Of a stretch of 64,000 nucleotides of DNA, positions 47,949 to 58,524 are shown piece by piece; the stretch's first letter is position 1; each line of letters opens with the position of its first letter. Source of the DNA: Cupriavidus basilensis (GTDB taxonomy: Bacteria > Pseudomonadota > Gammaproteobacteria > Burkholderiales > Burkholderiaceae); assembly GCF_000876015.1 (NCBI RefSeq), contig NZ_BBQM01000005.1, forward strand, positions 88,144 through 152,143, given 5' to 3'. Made by a program: the position numbers and the translations under genes. Under the pieces are notes generated by a model. The model was not told where the DNA came from and searched no databases. It saw only the letters and a list, made by a program, of their open reading frames with translations.

Positions 47949-49415
47949 TCACATCAGGATGATGTCGTACTGCTCCTGGTGGAACGTCGATTCCACCTGC
48001 AGCGAGATCGGCTTGCCGATGAAGTCGCCGAGCATGGCGAGGTGCTGGCTTTCTTCCTCGAGAAACAGGTCGATCACGTGCTGCGAGCCGAGGATGCGGA
48101 ATTCGCGCGGGTTGAACTGGCGCGACTCGCGCATGATCTCGCGCAGGATGTCGTAGCACACCGTGCGCGGCGTCTTGACCTGGCCCTTGCCCTGGCACAC
48201 CGGGCACTGCTCGCACAGCACGTGCGCGAGCGATTCGCGCGTGCGCTTGCGGGTCATCTCGACCAGCCCGAGCTGGGAGAAGCTGTTGACGGTGATGCGG
48301 GTGCGGTCGCGCGCGAGCGCGCGCTTGAGCTCGGACAGCACGGCGTCGCGGTGCTCGGCGTTCTCCATGTCGATGAAATCGATGATGATGATGCCGCCCA
48401 GGTTGCGCAGCCGCAGCTGGCGCGCGATGGTGTGCGCCGCCTCCAGGTTGGTCTTGAAGATGGTGTCGTCGAAGTTGCGCGCGCCGACGTAGCCCCCGGT
48501 GTTGACGTCGATGGTGGTCATGGCCTCCGTCTGGTCGATCATCAGGTAGCCGCCGGACTTGAGGTCGACGCGGCGCGACAGCGCCTTCTCGATCTCGGCG
48601 TCGATGTTGAAGAGGTCGAAGACGGGGCGCTCGCCGGTGTAGTGCGACAGGCGCGGCAGCACCGCGGGCGTGTATTCCTGGGCGAACTCGACCAGCTTCT
48701 GGTAGTTCTCGCGCGAGTCCACCTGGATCACGTTGGTGGCGTCGCTGACGAAGTCGCGCAGCACGCGCTGGGCCAGGTTCAGGTCCTGGTAGAGCAGGCT
48801 GGGCGCGGGCAGGCTGGTGGCGTTCTGGCGGATCGAGGCCCAGATCTTGCGCAGGTAGGCGATGTCGTTGCCGAGCTCCTCGTCGCTCGATTCCTCGGCG
48901 ATGGTGCGCACGATGAAGCCGCCGCGCTCGTCGGCCGGCACCAGGCCCTGCACGCGCGCGCGCAGCGCTTCGCGGTCGACCTCGCCTTCGATGCGCTGGG
49001 AGATGCCGATGTGCGGGTCCTGCGGCAGGTAGACCAGCGTGCGCCCGGCGATGCTGACCTGGGTCGACAGGCGCGCGCCCTTGGTGCCGATCGGGTCCTT
49101 GATCACCTGCACCATCAGCGCCTGGCCTTCGTACAGCGTTTTCTCGATCGCCAGCGGCGCGGCGTTGCCGTTCTTCTCGGGGTCGCGCGGGTGCCAGATG
49201 TCGGCGACGTGGAGGAAGGCCGCGCGCTCCAGGCCGATGTCGATGAAGGCGGACTGCATGCCCGGCAGCACGCGCACGACCTTGCCCAGGTAGATGTTGC
49301 CGACCAGCCCGCGCGAAAGCGTGCGCTCGACATGGAGCTCCTGCACGGCAGCCTGCTGCACGATGGCCACGCGCGTTTCCTGCGGTGTGATGTTGACTAG
49401 GATGTCTTCAGTCAT
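47949..49415 (-). CDS. rng: Ribonuclease G
   Basis: An endoribonuclease that matures the 5' end of 16S rRNA and degrades some mRNAs. The 488-residue protein has the S1 domain (GNIYLGKVVRVLPGMQSAFIDIG), the RNase E/G catalytic region with IIIDFIDMENAEHRDAVL and the DVNTGGYVGARNFDDTIFKTN block, and the zinc-link cysteines in CEQCPVCQGKG. It ends shortly after, without the long scaffold tail of RNase E, so RNase G is the right name. First letters MTEDILVNITPQETRVA are typical. Probably the last gene of the maf-containing run. Confidence 0.95.
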   Translation of the reverse strand: MTEDILVNITPQETRVAIVQQAAVQELHVERTLSRGLVGNIYLGKVVRVLPGMQSAFIDIGLERAAFLHVADIWHPRDPEKNGNAAPLAIEKTLYEGQALMVQVIKDPIGTKGARLSTQVSIAGRTLVYLPQDPHIGISQRIEGEVDREALRARVQGLVPADERGGFIVRTIAEESSDEELGNDIAYLRKIWASIRQNATSLPAPSLLYQDLNLAQRVLRDFVSDATNVIQVDSRENYQKLVEFAQEYTPAVLPRLSHYTGERPVFDLFNIDAEIEKALSRRVDLKSGGYLMIDQTEAMTTIDVNTGGYVGARNFDDTIFKTNLEAAHTIARQLRLRNLGGIIIIDFIDMENAEHRDAVLSELKRALARDRTRITVNSFSQLGLVEMTRKRTRESLAHVLCEQCPVCQGKGQVKTPRTVCYDILREIMRESRQFNPREFRILGSQHVIDLFLEEESQHLAMLGDFIGKPISLQVESTFHQEQYDIILM

Positions 49416-49538
49416 GGTGGGTGAAACTCGTGCCGGCGCGCCGGCCAGATGGTTGTCCGCACTATGCCGCCACGCGCTCCGGGGGCGATGCCACGGCCGT
49501 GCATGCCGTGGGTTGACGAAAAGGTCGGTGGCGGGTTC

Positions 49539-50144
49539 TCAGAACCGTAGTCGGGCCTGTCTGAGCAGGGCAGCCGTCTCGAACAAGGGCAAGCCCATGA
49601 TACCCGAATAGCTGCCGGCGATTCGCGCCACGAACTCCGCCGCGCGGCCCTGGATGCCGTACGCGCCGGCCTTGCCGGCCGGCTCGCCGCTGGCCACGTA
49701 GGCGGCGATCTCGGCCTCGGTCATGGCGCGGAAGGTGACGTCGGAGACCGACAGCGCATGGCGCAGGCCGAGCGTGGAGACCACCGTCACCGCGGTCAGC
49801 ACGCGGTGGGTCCGGCCCGACAGCGCCGCCAGCATGCGCGCGGCGCCGGCGTCGCCGTCCGGCTTGCCGAGGATCTCGCCGTCCAGGCAGACCGTGGTGT
49901 CGGAGGTCAGGATGGGCGCGTCGGGCAGGGCGCGCCGCTCGCGGCGGCGCAGCGCGGCCTCGGCCTTGAGCGCGCACACGCGCTGCACGTAGTCGTCGGG
50001 GCTTTCGCCGGGCAGCACCGCTTCGAGCGCTTCGGCGTCTTCATCGTCGCCGGCCAGCAGCAGTTCGTAGGCCACGCCGAGCTGGGTCAGCAGCTCGCGC
50101 CGGCGCGGGCTCTGGGAGGCAAGGTAGAGAAAGGGATGGATCAC
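49539..50144 (-). CDS. maf: Maf-like nucleotide pyrophosphatase
   Basis: A 201-residue ITPase-fold hydrolase that removes pyrophosphate from dTTP/UTP or modified nucleotides. It starts [19 protein letters not shown], the diagnostic Maf block, and has [20 protein letters not shown] and the [20 protein letters not shown] block of the dTTP/UTP (YhdE) subgroup. A threonine stands where many Maf proteins have AD(T)xV; this looks conservative. Upstream of rng, downstream of rlmH. Confidence 0.93.
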   Translation of the reverse strand: MIHPFLYLASQSPRRRELLTQLGVAYELLLAGDDEDAEALEAVLPGESPDDYVQRVCALKAEAALRRRERRALPDAPILTSDTTVCLDGEILGKPDGDAGAARMLAALSGRTHRVLTAVTVVSTLGLRHALSVSDVTFRAMTEAEIAAYVASGEPAGKAGAYGIQGRAAEFVARIAGSYSGIMGLPLFETAALLRQARLRF

Positions 50145-50271
50145 GGCGGTCGGGTAGTCCTGGTGGGAGAAGATCCGGCAGGCGCCATGCGCCGCTTGGG
50201 CCGCATTGTACCCTTGTGCTGCATCGCCGCAGATGCGGCCGGGGGGGCGGTGCGCGGGACCGGCGCGCAGG

Positions 50272-50742
50272 TCAGGCGCGGTGATACGGATGGTTCTGCG
50301 TGACCGACCACGCGCGGTACAGCTGCTCGGCCAGCAGCACGCGCACCATGCCGTGCGGCAGGGTCAGGCTGGACAGCCGCAGCAGGGTCTGCGCGCGTGC
50401 CTTGAGGGCCGGGTCGAGGCCGTCGGCGCCGCCGATCAGGAAGGCCACGTCGCCGCCCTCGCGCTGCCAGTCGGTCAACTGGCCGGCGAGCTGCACCGTG
50501 GTGAGGTCGCGGCCGCGCTCGTCCAGCGCCACGATGCGGCATTGCCGCGGCAGCGCCGCCTCGATGCGGGCCGCCTCGCGCTGCATCACGGTGGCGGCGT
50601 TATTGCTGGAGGAGCGCGCCTCGGGCTTGATCTCGCGCAGCTCGATGCGCAGCTCGGGCGGCATGCGCTTGGCGTACTCGGCGAAGCCGGTCTCGATCCA
50701 GCCCGGCATCTTGTGGCCGACGGCCACGATCAGCAACTGCAT
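50272..50742 (-). CDS. rlmH: 23S rRNA (pseudouridine-1915-N3)-methyltransferase
   Basis: A small SPOUT methyltransferase, 156 residues. It begins [15 protein letters not shown] and has the knot block [20 protein letters not shown] and the C-terminal ...[20 protein letters not shown] that binds the substrate. It lies 22 bases after rsfS, the usual arrangement in which both act on the 50S subunit. Confidence 0.97.
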   Translation of the reverse strand: MQLLIVAVGHKMPGWIETGFAEYAKRMPPELRIELREIKPEARSSSNNAATVMQREAARIEAALPRQCRIVALDERGRDLTTVQLAGQLTDWQREGGDVAFLIGGADGLDPALKARAQTLLRLSSLTLPHGMVRVLLAEQLYRAWSVTQNHPYHRA

Positions 50743-50764
50743 GGCGGGATGACGCCGTGCCGGC

Positions 50765-51529
50765 TCAGGCCGGACGGGTGGCGCGCTTGCGCGCCGGCGC
50801 CTTGGCGGCGGCGGTCCTGGCGGGCGCCTTGGCCGCGGTCTTGGTGGCGGTCTTGACCGGCGTCTTCGCCGCGGTCTTGCGCGCCGCGCCGGTGCCGGCG
50901 GCGCTCTTGCGCGGCGCGGCGGACTTGGCCGGCGCGCTGCGCGCGGGAGCCGAGCCCAGGCTGCTGGTCAGGCGTTTCTTGACGGCCGGCGCGCGGTTGA
51001 CGGCGATGGCGTCGGCGTCGGTGTCCTCGTGGCCGAGCGGCGGCGAGGGCTCTTTCATGCCTTCGGGCAGGCGTGCCAGCGCGGGGCGCAGGTTGCTGGC
51101 GCGGCGCACGGTGCGGACCACCGGCGCGTCTTCATCCTCGTCCTCGTCGACCGGCTCGCTGGCCTTGGCCAGGCCCTTTTTGGCGGCGGCCAGCTTCAGG
51201 CGCACCGGCTTGTCGCCCCAGATTTCCTCGAGGTTGTAGTACATGCGCAACTGCGGCTGCATGATGTGGACCACGGCGTCGCCGCAGTCGACCAGCACCC
51301 ATTCGCCCGTTTCCAGCCCTTCCACCGCGACGATGTGGCCGCCCGCGCCCTTGACGGTATCGCGCACCGAGGCGGCCAGCGCCTTGGTCTGGCGGTTCGA
51401 GGTCCCGCTGGCGATCACCACCCGGTCGAACAGCTCGGTCAGGTGGGTGGTGTCGTACACCTTGATGTCCTGCGCCTTGACATCTTCGAGGCCGTCGACG
51501 ATGGCGCGTTGCAGTTTGCGAATATCCAT
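50765..51529 (-). CDS. rsfS: Ribosome silencing factor RsfS with histone-like tail
   Basis: Binds L14 on the 50S subunit and blocks subunit joining when nutrients are short. The RsfS core is residues 1-115 ([67 protein letters not shown]). The full product is 254 residues, more than twice the usual length. The added part has an acidic DEDEDEDA patch (near 129) and, from about 180, an Ala/Lys/Pro/Thr-rich tail with repeated KTAAK/KAPA units like histone H1 or AlgP. SD GAACG is weak. The stop precedes rlmH by 22 bases. Confidence 0.93.
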   Translation of the reverse strand: MDIRKLQRAIVDGLEDVKAQDIKVYDTTHLTELFDRVVIASGTSNRQTKALAASVRDTVKGAGGHIVAVEGLETGEWVLVDCGDAVVHIMQPQLRMYYNLEEIWGDKPVRLKLAAAKKGLAKASEPVDEDEDEDAPVVRTVRRASNLRPALARLPEGMKEPSPPLGHEDTDADAIAVNRAPAVKKRLTSSLGSAPARSAPAKSAAPRKSAAGTGAARKTAAKTPVKTATKTAAKAPARTAAAKAPARKRATRPA

Positions 51530-51542
51530 GGTGCGTTCTTGT

Positions 51543-52289
51543 TCAGCTGAGATCGGTTTGTGGGCGGGCCGCGCCGGGCAGATCCGACGGGGCAGGCCGG
51601 TAAAGGCCGCGGCTCGCGATGTAGTGTGCCACGCCGGGCGGCAGTTGGTCATCTGCCGGCTGTCCGGCGGCCAGGCGTTGGCGAAGGGCGGTGGAGGAGA
51701 GGTCGACGGCGAGCGTCTGGTCGATCCACATGTGGCCGGAGGGCGTGGATTGTATCAGGTGGGTGGGCGCGCGGCGCGCGGCGAGCTCCTGGCGCACCGG
51801 ACCGTCGAGTTCGGAGAGGTCGAAACCGGGCCGCGTGGCCACGCACAGATGCACGTCCGCGAACAGCGCCTGCCAGCCGTGCCAGGTATGCAGGCGCAGC
51901 AACTGGTCGGCGCCCATCAGCCACGCCAGCGAGGCGTGCGGGCCGTAGCGCTGGCGCAGTTCGTGCACGGTGTCGACGGTGTAGCTGGGGCCGGCGCGGT
52001 CCACTTCCATGCGGCTGGCGTGCACGCGCGCGCGCGTGTCGGCCAGCGCCGCCGCGGCCAGCTCGGTCATGGCGAGGCGGTCGGCGGCGGGCGTGACGTC
52101 GTCGCCTTTCTGCCAGGACTGGCCGGTCGGGATCCACACCAGCTCGTCCAGTTCGAGCCGCTCGATGCAGAGCCGCGCGAGCGCGACGTGGCCGCTGTGC
52201 GGCGGGTCGAAGGTGCCGCCGAGGATGCCGAGGCGGTAGGGGCGCTGGCCGTCGCCGGTGCTGCCTGGTCGGGTCTTGTCGTGTTCCAT
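51543..52289 (-). CDS. nadD: Nicotinate-nucleotide adenylyltransferase
   Basis: Makes deamido-NAD from nicotinate mononucleotide and ATP. The 248-residue product has the nucleotidyltransferase block LGILGGTFDPPHSGHVALAR (about residues 19-38), WLMGADQLLRLHTWHGW and a C-terminal SSTALRQRLAAGQ (the ISST-like motif). A short N-terminal extension and a 15-residue tail are less conserved. It stands 13 bases before rsfS, a conserved pair. Confidence 0.95.
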   Translation of the reverse strand: MEHDKTRPGSTGDGQRPYRLGILGGTFDPPHSGHVALARLCIERLELDELVWIPTGQSWQKGDDVTPAADRLAMTELAAAALADTRARVHASRMEVDRAGPSYTVDTVHELRQRYGPHASLAWLMGADQLLRLHTWHGWQALFADVHLCVATRPGFDLSELDGPVRQELAARRAPTHLIQSTPSGHMWIDQTLAVDLSSTALRQRLAAGQPADDQLPPGVAHYIASRGLYRPAPSDLPGAARPQTDLS

Positions 52290-52299
52290 ACGCTCGCCG

Positions 52300-53211
52300 T
52301 CAGGCCCAGTCGCGCACGGGCAGGAAGTCGGTGTACAGCGCCGCTTCGGCGCTGCCCGGCTCCGGCTGCCAGTCGTAGCGCCAGGTGGCCTGCGGCGGCA
52401 TCGACATCAGGATGGATTCGCTGCGCCCGCCCGACTGCAGGCCGAAATGCGTGCCGCGGTCGAACACGAGGTTGAACTCCACGTAGCGTCCGCGCCGGTA
52501 GGCCTGGAAGTCGCGCTCGCGCGCGCCGTAGGGCTGGTCCTTGCGCGCGCGCAGGATCGGCAGGTAGGCATCGAGGAAGGCGTCGCCGACCGATCGCGTC
52601 ATGGCGAAGCTGCGCTCGAAGCCGAGCGCGGAGAAGTCGTCGAAGAAGATGCCGCCGATGCCGCGCGGCTCGCCGCGGTGCTTGAGGAAGAAATACTCGT
52701 CGCACCACTGCTTGAAGCGCGGATGGAGATCCGCGCCGTAGGGCGCCAGCGCGTCGCGGCAGGCGCGGTGGAAGTGCGCGCAGTCGCCGGCGTCGCCGTA
52801 GTACGGCGTCAGGTCCATGCCGCCGCCGAACCACCACACCGGCTCGGCGCCGTCCTTGACCGCCAGCAGGCAGCGCACGTTCATGTGCACGGTCGGCACG
52901 TAGGGGTTGCGCGGATGGAACACCAGCGACACGCCCAGCGCCTCGAAGCCGCGCCCGGCCAGCTCCGGCCGGCTGGCGGTGGCCGACGGCGGCAGCGCGT
53001 CGCCGCGCACGTGCGAAAAGCCCACGCCGGCGCGCTCCATCACGGCGCCGCCTTCCAGGATGCGGGTGCGCCCGCTGCCGCGCAGGCGCTCGGTGGGCGG
53101 CTTCTCCCAGGCATCGGTGGCGAACGGCTGGCCGTCGATGGCGGCGACAGCGTCGGTGATACGGTCTTGCAGACCGAGCAGATAGGCACGGACTGCCTGG
53201 GAATCGATCAT
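52300..53211 (-). CDS. hemF: Oxygen-dependent coproporphyrinogen III oxidase
   Basis: Aerobic decarboxylation of coproporphyrinogen III to protoporphyrinogen IX in haem synthesis. The 303-residue enzyme shows [39 protein letters not shown] and [16 protein letters not shown] blocks, and the terminal [20 protein letters not shown]. Length is normal. Followed by nadD after ten bases. On the minus strand TACAAT (53289-53294) may be its -10 element, about 80 bases before the start. Confidence 0.96.
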   Translation of the reverse strand: MIDSQAVRAYLLGLQDRITDAVAAIDGQPFATDAWEKPPTERLRGSGRTRILEGGAVMERAGVGFSHVRGDALPPSATASRPELAGRGFEALGVSLVFHPRNPYVPTVHMNVRCLLAVKDGAEPVWWFGGGMDLTPYYGDAGDCAHFHRACRDALAPYGADLHPRFKQWCDEYFFLKHRGEPRGIGGIFFDDFSALGFERSFAMTRSVGDAFLDAYLPILRARKDQPYGARERDFQAYRRGRYVEFNLVFDRGTHFGLQSGGRSESILMSMPPQATWRYDWQPEPGSAEAALYTDFLPVRDWA

Positions 53212-53385
53212 GGTGTGCGGGCGGATGGGCCGGTGCGGCGACGGCCGGGCAGGCGGTTCGCCTGTCCGGCCGTCATGGCGGTGTCATGATTGTACTGGCT
53301 GGCGCCGGGAATGCCCGGAATAGGGGCTTTGCGGATGTTTGGCGCGGGGCATGCCGAAACGCTGAAACGCCGGTCCGGACGTCCC

Positions 53386-53508
53386 GTTAAAAGCGGAGAA
53401 ATCGTAGCGAGCGGCGCATGGCGGGTCCGAGGAGCGCAGCCGTACATCGGTACGGCGAGCACCACAGGGCCCGCCATGCGCCGCGCAGTAGATTTATCCG
53501 CCTTTAAC
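53386..53508. repeat. Triple-nested palindrome at the purD stop codon
   Basis: Three inverted-repeat pairs lie inside one another: outer arms 53386-53403 and 53491-53508 (18 bases, two mismatches), middle arms GCGGCGCATGGCGGG 53411-53425 and CCCGCCATGCGCCGC 53470-53484 (15 bases, perfect), inner arms GCCGTAC 53439-53445 and GTACGGC 53450-53456 around ATCG. The outer right arm contains the purD stop. As minus-strand RNA it would fold into one long hairpin between purD and hemF. It may be the purD terminator, a structured RNA, or one copy of a dispersed element. Confidence 0.85.
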
Positions 53509-54772
53509 GCTTCAGGGCGCGGTAGCCGATGTCGGTACGATATTGCATACCGTCGAAATGGATCTGCCCGACCGCCGCGTAGGCCGCGCGCTGCGCCGCC
53601 TTGACCGTGTCGGCCAGCCCGACCACGCACAGCACGCGCCCGCCGGTGACCTGCAGCACGCCGTCCTTGAGCGCGGTGCCGGCGTGGAAGGTCATGCTGT
53701 CCTCGGCCTCGGGCGGGATGCCGGTGATGACGTCGCCCTTGCGCGGCGCGTCGGGATAGCCGTGCGCGGCCATCACCACGCCCAGCGCGGTGCGGCGGTC
53801 CCAGTCCAGCTCGATCTCGTCGAGGCGGCCGGAGACCGCGTGCTCCATCACGTCGACCAGGTCGGTCTTCAGGCGCGCCAGGATCGGCTGGGTTTCCGGG
53901 TCGCCCATGCGGCAGTTGAATTCCAGCGTCTTGAGGCTGCCGTCGGCGCCGATCATCAGGCCGGCGTAGAGGAAGCCGGTGTAGACGATGCCGTCCTTCT
54001 CCATGCCGCGCACGGTCGGCAGGATGATCTCGCGCAGCACGCGCGCGTGCAGCGCGGGCGTGACCACCGGGGCCGGCGAGTACGCGCCCATGCCGCCGGT
54101 GTTGGGGCCGGCGTCGTGGTCGAGCAGGCGCTTGTGGTCCTGGCTGGTGGCCAGCGCCAGCACGTTCTTGCCGTCCACCAGCACGATGAAGCTGGCTTCC
54201 TCGCCGGCCAGGAACTGCTCGATGACCACGCGCGCGCCGGCGTCGCCGAGGCGGTTGTCGGCCAGCATCATGTCGACCGCGGCGTGCGCTTCTTCCAGCG
54301 TGGTGGCGACCACCACGCCCTTGCCGGCGGCCAGGCCGTCGGCCTTGACGACGATCGGCGCGCCCTGCGCGTCGATGTAGGCATGCGCGGCGGCGGCGTC
54401 GTTGAAGGTCTGGTAGGCGGCGGTGGGGATGCCGTGGCGCTGCATGAAGGCCTTGGCGAAGTCCTTGGACGACTCCAGCTGCGCGGCGGCCTGGGTCGGC
54501 CCGAAGATGCGCAGGCCCTTGGCGCGGAAGATGTCGACGATGCCGGCCGCCAGCGGCGCCTCGGGGCCGACCACGGTGAAGCTCACGCCCTCGCGCTCGG
54601 CGAACGCCGCCAGCACTTCCGGATCGGTCAGCGGCACGTTCTGCAGACGCTTGTCGAGCGCGGTGCCGCCGTTGCCCGGCGCCACGTACACCACCTGTAC
54701 CTTGGGCGACTGGGCCAGTTTCCAGGCCAGCGCGTGTTCACGACCACCCGAGCCGACAACCAATACTTTCAT
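53504..54772 (-). CDS. purD: Phosphoribosylamine-glycine ligase
   Basis: The ATP-grasp enzyme of step two of purine synthesis. 422 residues, normal. It begins MKVLVVGSGGREHALAWKLA and contains the PTAAYQTFNDA and IVVKADGLAAGKGVVVA blocks, LLDHDAGPNTGGMGAYSPAP and EFNCRMGDPETQPIL. The gene lies after yebC on the same strand with a 100-base gap. Its stop codon is part of the large palindrome. Confidence 0.97.
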   Translation of the reverse strand: MKVLVVGSGGREHALAWKLAQSPKVQVVYVAPGNGGTALDKRLQNVPLTDPEVLAAFAEREGVSFTVVGPEAPLAAGIVDIFRAKGLRIFGPTQAAAQLESSKDFAKAFMQRHGIPTAAYQTFNDAAAAHAYIDAQGAPIVVKADGLAAGKGVVVATTLEEAHAAVDMMLADNRLGDAGARVVIEQFLAGEEASFIVLVDGKNVLALATSQDHKRLLDHDAGPNTGGMGAYSPAPVVTPALHARVLREIILPTVRGMEKDGIVYTGFLYAGLMIGADGSLKTLEFNCRMGDPETQPILARLKTDLVDVMEHAVSGRLDEIELDWDRRTALGVVMAAHGYPDAPRKGDVITGIPPEAEDSMTFHAGTALKDGVLQVTGGRVLCVVGLADTVKAAQRAAYAAVGQIHFDGMQYRTDIGYRALKR

Positions 54773-54872
54773 GATCCACTGCCAGAAAAAATTCGCATGC
54801 GAAAAAGCGGCAGCGAGGGTCCGCCAGGAACCGCGCTGCCGCCGTGGGACGGGCCTCCTGCCGGACGCCCGC

Positions 54873-55598
54873 TTATTCCTCGATCACCGCGTTGGTGAAC
54901 ACTTCCTGCACGTCGTCCAGGTTTTCCAGGACGTCGAGCAGCTTCTGCATCTTGGCGGCGTCGTCGCCGGTGAAGCTGACTTCGTTCTGCGGCTTCATGG
55001 TGACGTCCGCCAGCTCGGCCTTGAAGCCCGCGGCTTCCAGCGCGGCCTTGACCGTGCCGAAATCGTTGGGCGGGCACAGCACCTCGATCGAGCCGTCGTC
55101 GTTGGTGACCACGTCGTCGGCGCCGGCTTCCAGCGCGGCTTCCATCAGCTTGTCCTCGGGCGTGCCGGGGGCGAACAGGAACTGGCCGCAGTGGGTGAAC
55201 ATGAAGGCCACCGAGCCTTCCGTGCCCATGTTGCCGCCGTGCTTGGAAAACGCATGGCGCACTTCGGCCACGGTGCGGGTGCGGTTGTCGGTCAGGCAGT
55301 CGACGATGATGGCGGCGCCCGCCAGGCCGTAGCCCTCGTAGCGGATTTCTTCGTAGTTCACGCCTTCGAGGCCGCCCACGCCGCGCTGGATGGCGCGCTG
55401 CATGTTGTCCTTGGGCATGTTCGCGTCCATCGCCTTGTCCATCGACAGGCGCAGGCGCGGGTTGGAATCGGGGTCGCCGCCGCCGAGCTTGGCGGCCACC
55501 GTGATTTCCTTGATCAGGCGGGTCCAGACCTTGCCGCGCTTGGCGTCAGCGGCGGCCTTCTTGTGTTTGATATTGGCCCATTTTGAGTGACCGGCCAT
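54873..55598 (-). CDS. yebC: YebC/PmpR family regulator
   Basis: A 241-residue YebC-type protein; members act as transcription regulators or, as recently shown for relatives, help ribosomes through proline runs. It starts [20 protein letters not shown], preceded by GGAGAGAA, and has the [20 protein letters not shown] block and [20 protein letters not shown]. An extended frame upstream of the ATG was rejected. Acidic C terminus. It heads the minus-strand run to purD and is divergent from the HerA-like gene. Confidence 0.95.
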   Translation of the reverse strand: MAGHSKWANIKHKKAAADAKRGKVWTRLIKEITVAAKLGGGDPDSNPRLRLSMDKAMDANMPKDNMQRAIQRGVGGLEGVNYEEIRYEGYGLAGAAIIVDCLTDNRTRTVAEVRHAFSKHGGNMGTEGSVAFMFTHCGQFLFAPGTPEDKLMEAALEAGADDVVTNDDGSIEVLCPPNDFGTVKAALEAAGFKAELADVTMKPQNEVSFTGDDAAKMQKLLDVLENLDDVQEVFTNAVIEE

Positions 55599-55857
55599 GA
55601 TTCTCTCCGAAGCGGAATGCGTATTGATGCGCGCGCCTTGGCCGGCGCGCGCCGCCCGCGCCGGGCGGGCCAAGCTGGCCCGGCGGCGCCGGCGGAAGGT
55701 GTCGTATGCCTGTGAGCCGGCCTGGGGGCTGGCTATAATCAGCCCAGCATTTTATCACGCGGCCCTGCCGCCGCCGGCCCCCGATGGCGGGAGCCGCCGG
55801 CGCGCGGGGAACGACAAGCGGCGGCGCCCCGGGCGCCGCCTGCCAACCAGAGAAATC

Positions 55858-57393
55858 ATGGCCGATCCCATCCTCATTGCCAAGAACGCAGAACTCGAAC
55901 TCGCCCTGCTGCCCGAGATGGGCAACCGGCACGGGCTGATCACCGGCGCCACCGGCACCGGCAAGACCGTGACGCTGCAAAGCCTGGCGCAGGGATTCTC
56001 GCGGCTGGGCGTGCCGGTATTCCTGGCCGACGTCAAAGGTGACCTGACCGGCATCTCCCAGCCGGGCGCGCTGTCCGACAAGCTCAAGGCGCGCCTGCAC
56101 GACCTGGGCCTGCCCGAGCCGGTGTGGGGCGGCTGCCCCACCACGCTGTGGGACGTGTTCGGGCAGAAGGGCCATCCGGTGCGCGCCACGGTCTCGCACA
56201 TGGGCCCGCTGCTGCTGTCGCGCCTGCTGGAGCTCAACGACACCCAGCAGGGCGTGCTCAACCTGGTGTTCCGCATCGCCGACGCCAACGGCCTGCTGCT
56301 GCTCGACGCCAAGGACCTGCGCGCCATGCTGCAGTACGTGGGCGACAACGCCGGCCAGTTCACCACCGAGTACGGCAACATCTCCACGGCCTCGGTTGGC
56401 GCCATCCAGCGCGGCCTGATGGCGCTGGAGTCGCAGGGCGCGGACGTCTTCTTCGGCGAGCCCATGCTCAACCTGGACGACTTCATCCAGACCGAGAACG
56501 GGCAGGGCGTGGTCAACATCCTGGCCGCCGACAAGCTGCTCAGCTCGCCCAAGCTCTACGCCACCTTCCTGCTGTGGCTGCTGTCCGAGCTGTTCGAGAA
56601 GCTGCCCGAGGCCGGCGACCTCGACAAGCCCAAGCTGGTGTTCTTCTTCGATGAGGCGCACCTGCTGTTCAACGACGCGCCCAAGGCGCTGCTCGACAAG
56701 ATCGAGCAGGTGGTGCGCCTGATCCGCTCCAAGGGCGTGGGCGTGTACTTCGTCACGCAGAACCCGGTGGACATTCCCGACACCGTGCTGGGCCAGCTCG
56801 GCAACCGCGTGCAGCACGCGCTGCGCGCGTTCACGCCGCGCGACCAGAAGGCGGTCAAGGTGGCGGCCACCACCATGCGCGCCAACCCGGCGCTGGACCT
56901 GGAAAAGGTGATCGGCGAGCTCGGCGTGGGCGAGGCGCTGGTGTCGCTGCTCGACGCCAAGGGCATTCCCGGCGTCACCCAGCGCGCCTGGGTGATGGCG
57001 CCGGGCAGCCGCATCGGCCCGGTCAGCGACGACGAGCGCAAGCAACTGCTGGCCGCGTCGCTGGTGGCCGGCACCTACGAGCAGGCCATCGACCGCGAGT
57101 CGGCCTACGAGAAGCTCAAGGGCCGCGCGGCGGGAACGGGAACGGCCGGCAATGGCGCGCCCGCCGGCACGCCCGCCGCGGGCCAGGACGCGCCGGCGCA
57201 GGGCGGCGGCTGGCTCGACCAGGCCGGCGAGATCTTCGGCGGCCTGACCAAGGGCACCGGCAAGAGCGGGCGCGGCGACTCCATCCTGGAGTCGATGGCC
57301 AAGTCGGCCGCGCGCACGGTCGGCTCGCAGGTCGGCCGCGAACTGATCCGCGGCGTGCTGGGCAGCCTGCTGGGAGGGGGCAAGAAGAAGTAG
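55858..57393 (+). CDS. HerA-like ATPase, DUF853 (YjgR family)
   Basis: A 511-residue P-loop ATPase. Walker A is GATGTGKT (residues 31-38) and Walker [11 protein letters not shown]; an arginine-rich stretch [20 protein letters not shown] acts as sensor. The C-terminal ~90 residues are Gly/Ala-rich with a hydrophobic end ([12 protein letters not shown]...[13 protein letters not shown]). Related to HerA/FtsK translocases, but YjgR members occur without NurA nuclease and their role is unknown. No nuclease gene is nearby. Confidence 0.9.
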   Translation: MADPILIAKNAELELALLPEMGNRHGLITGATGTGKTVTLQSLAQGFSRLGVPVFLADVKGDLTGISQPGALSDKLKARLHDLGLPEPVWGGCPTTLWDVFGQKGHPVRATVSHMGPLLLSRLLELNDTQQGVLNLVFRIADANGLLLLDAKDLRAMLQYVGDNAGQFTTEYGNISTASVGAIQRGLMALESQGADVFFGEPMLNLDDFIQTENGQGVVNILAADKLLSSPKLYATFLLWLLSELFEKLPEAGDLDKPKLVFFFDEAHLLFNDAPKALLDKIEQVVRLIRSKGVGVYFVTQNPVDIPDTVLGQLGNRVQHALRAFTPRDQKAVKVAATTMRANPALDLEKVIGELGVGEALVSLLDAKGIPGVTQRAWVMAPGSRIGPVSDDERKQLLAASLVAGTYEQAIDRESAYEKLKGRAAGTGTAGNGAPAGTPAAGQDAPAQGGGWLDQAGEIFGGLTKGTGKSGRGDSILESMAKSAARTVGSQVGRELIRGVLGSLLGGGKKK

Positions 57394-57437
57394 GCCGCCG
57401 CCCGCGCCGGGGCGGCGCGCCGGCTCAGCGCGTCGGC

Positions 57438-57584
57438 TCAGCGCTTGCGCGCGGCCTCGGCATCCTCGCGCATCTTGCGCAGGAACAGGCGCGTGAAAAA
57501 CCACCCCATGCCGATGATGAAGGCGATCACGGCCAGGCTCATCAGCCCGGTATCGGTGGTGAACAGGATCTTGAAGGCTTCCAT
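57438..57584 (-). CDS. Small DUF3149 membrane protein
   Basis: A 48-residue protein: MEAFKILFTTDTGLMSLAVI then AFIIGMGWFFTRLFLRKMRE and DAEAARKR. One membrane helix (about residues 14-33) and a basic C terminus. Length and the FTTD.GLMSLAVIAFIIGMG pattern match DUF3149. GGGAGAC before the ATG is a good SD. Function unknown. Converges with the HerA-like gene at 45 bases. Confidence 0.8.
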   Translation of the reverse strand: MEAFKILFTTDTGLMSLAVIAFIIGMGWFFTRLFLRKMREDAEAARKR

Positions 57585-57725
57585 CTGAGTCTCCCTGGTC
57601 TGGCGCGGCACGTCGGTCGACGTGCCGCTGCCCAGTCTAGGCAGACCCCCGGCCGCGGGCGTTGAGGCGGATCAATCCGGGTGCAGACTGTGCCGCCCGC
57701 GCCCCTCCCGCACCCCTCCCCGCGC

Positions 57726-58376
57726 TCAGTTCTTGGTGCCGAACAGGCGGTCGCCGGCGTCGCCGAGGCCCGGCACGATGTAGGCGTGCGAATCGAGGTG
57801 GCTGTCCAGCGAGGCCACGAACAGCCTCACGTTCGGGTGCGCCTTCTGGAACACTTCCACGCCTTCGGGCGCCGCCACCAGCGCGACGAAGGTGATGGCC
57901 TCGTCCTTCACGCCGCGGCGCTTGAGCACGTCGACCGCGTGCGCGGCCGAATAGCCGGTCGCCACCATCGGGTCGCACAGGATGAAGCTGCGGTCCTCCA
58001 CGTCGGGCAGGCGCACCAGGTATTCCACCGGGCGGTGCTGGTCGTCGCGGTACACGCCGATGTGGCCGATGCGCGCCGACGGAATCAGCTCGACCAGGCC
58101 GTCGCTCATGCCCACGCCGGCGCGCAGCACCGGCACGATGGTCAGCTTCTTGCCGGCGATCACGGGCGCGTCCAGCTCGACCAGCGGCGTCTCGATGCGG
58201 CGCGTGGTGAGCGGCAGGCTGCGCGTGATCTCGTAGCCCATCAGCAGCGTGATCTCGCGCAGCAGCTCGCGGAACGTGCGCGTGGAGGTCTCCTTGTCGC
58301 GCATGTGGGAGAGCTTGTGCTGGATCAGCGGGTGGTCGAGGATGTACAGGTTGGGAAAGCGGGGGTCTTGCTTCAT
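57726..58376 (-). CDS. upp: Uracil phosphoribosyltransferase
   Basis: Salvages uracil to UMP with PRPP. 216 residues from the ATG beginning [20 protein letters not shown]. The flexible loop block [27 protein letters not shown] and the PRPP motif [20 protein letters not shown] are intact. Length typical. It could work with the uracil permease gene at 7.5 kb. Confidence 0.96.
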   Translation of the reverse strand: MKQDPRFPNLYILDHPLIQHKLSHMRDKETSTRTFRELLREITLLMGYEITRSLPLTTRRIETPLVELDAPVIAGKKLTIVPVLRAGVGMSDGLVELIPSARIGHIGVYRDDQHRPVEYLVRLPDVEDRSFILCDPMVATGYSAAHAVDVLKRRGVKDEAITFVALVAAPEGVEVFQKAHPNVRLFVASLDSHLDSHAYIVPGLGDAGDRLFGTKN

Positions 58377-58524
58377 GGCGGATCGGCGGCAGAAAAGGCG
58401 CGGAAGGTACGCGCGGGTGTGCGCGGGTGCGCTGGACACGGGAAGGGGCGCGAGGCCCGGTGCAGCCGGATTGTAATGGATGCCGGGCCGCCCGCCGCCA
58501 CCGTGGCGGGCCGGCCCGCCCGCG

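Noticed and set aside
55858..57393. HerA-NurA type defence or repair pair
   Set aside because: The ATPase is of the DUF853/YjgR type and no nuclease or other defence gene is next to it.
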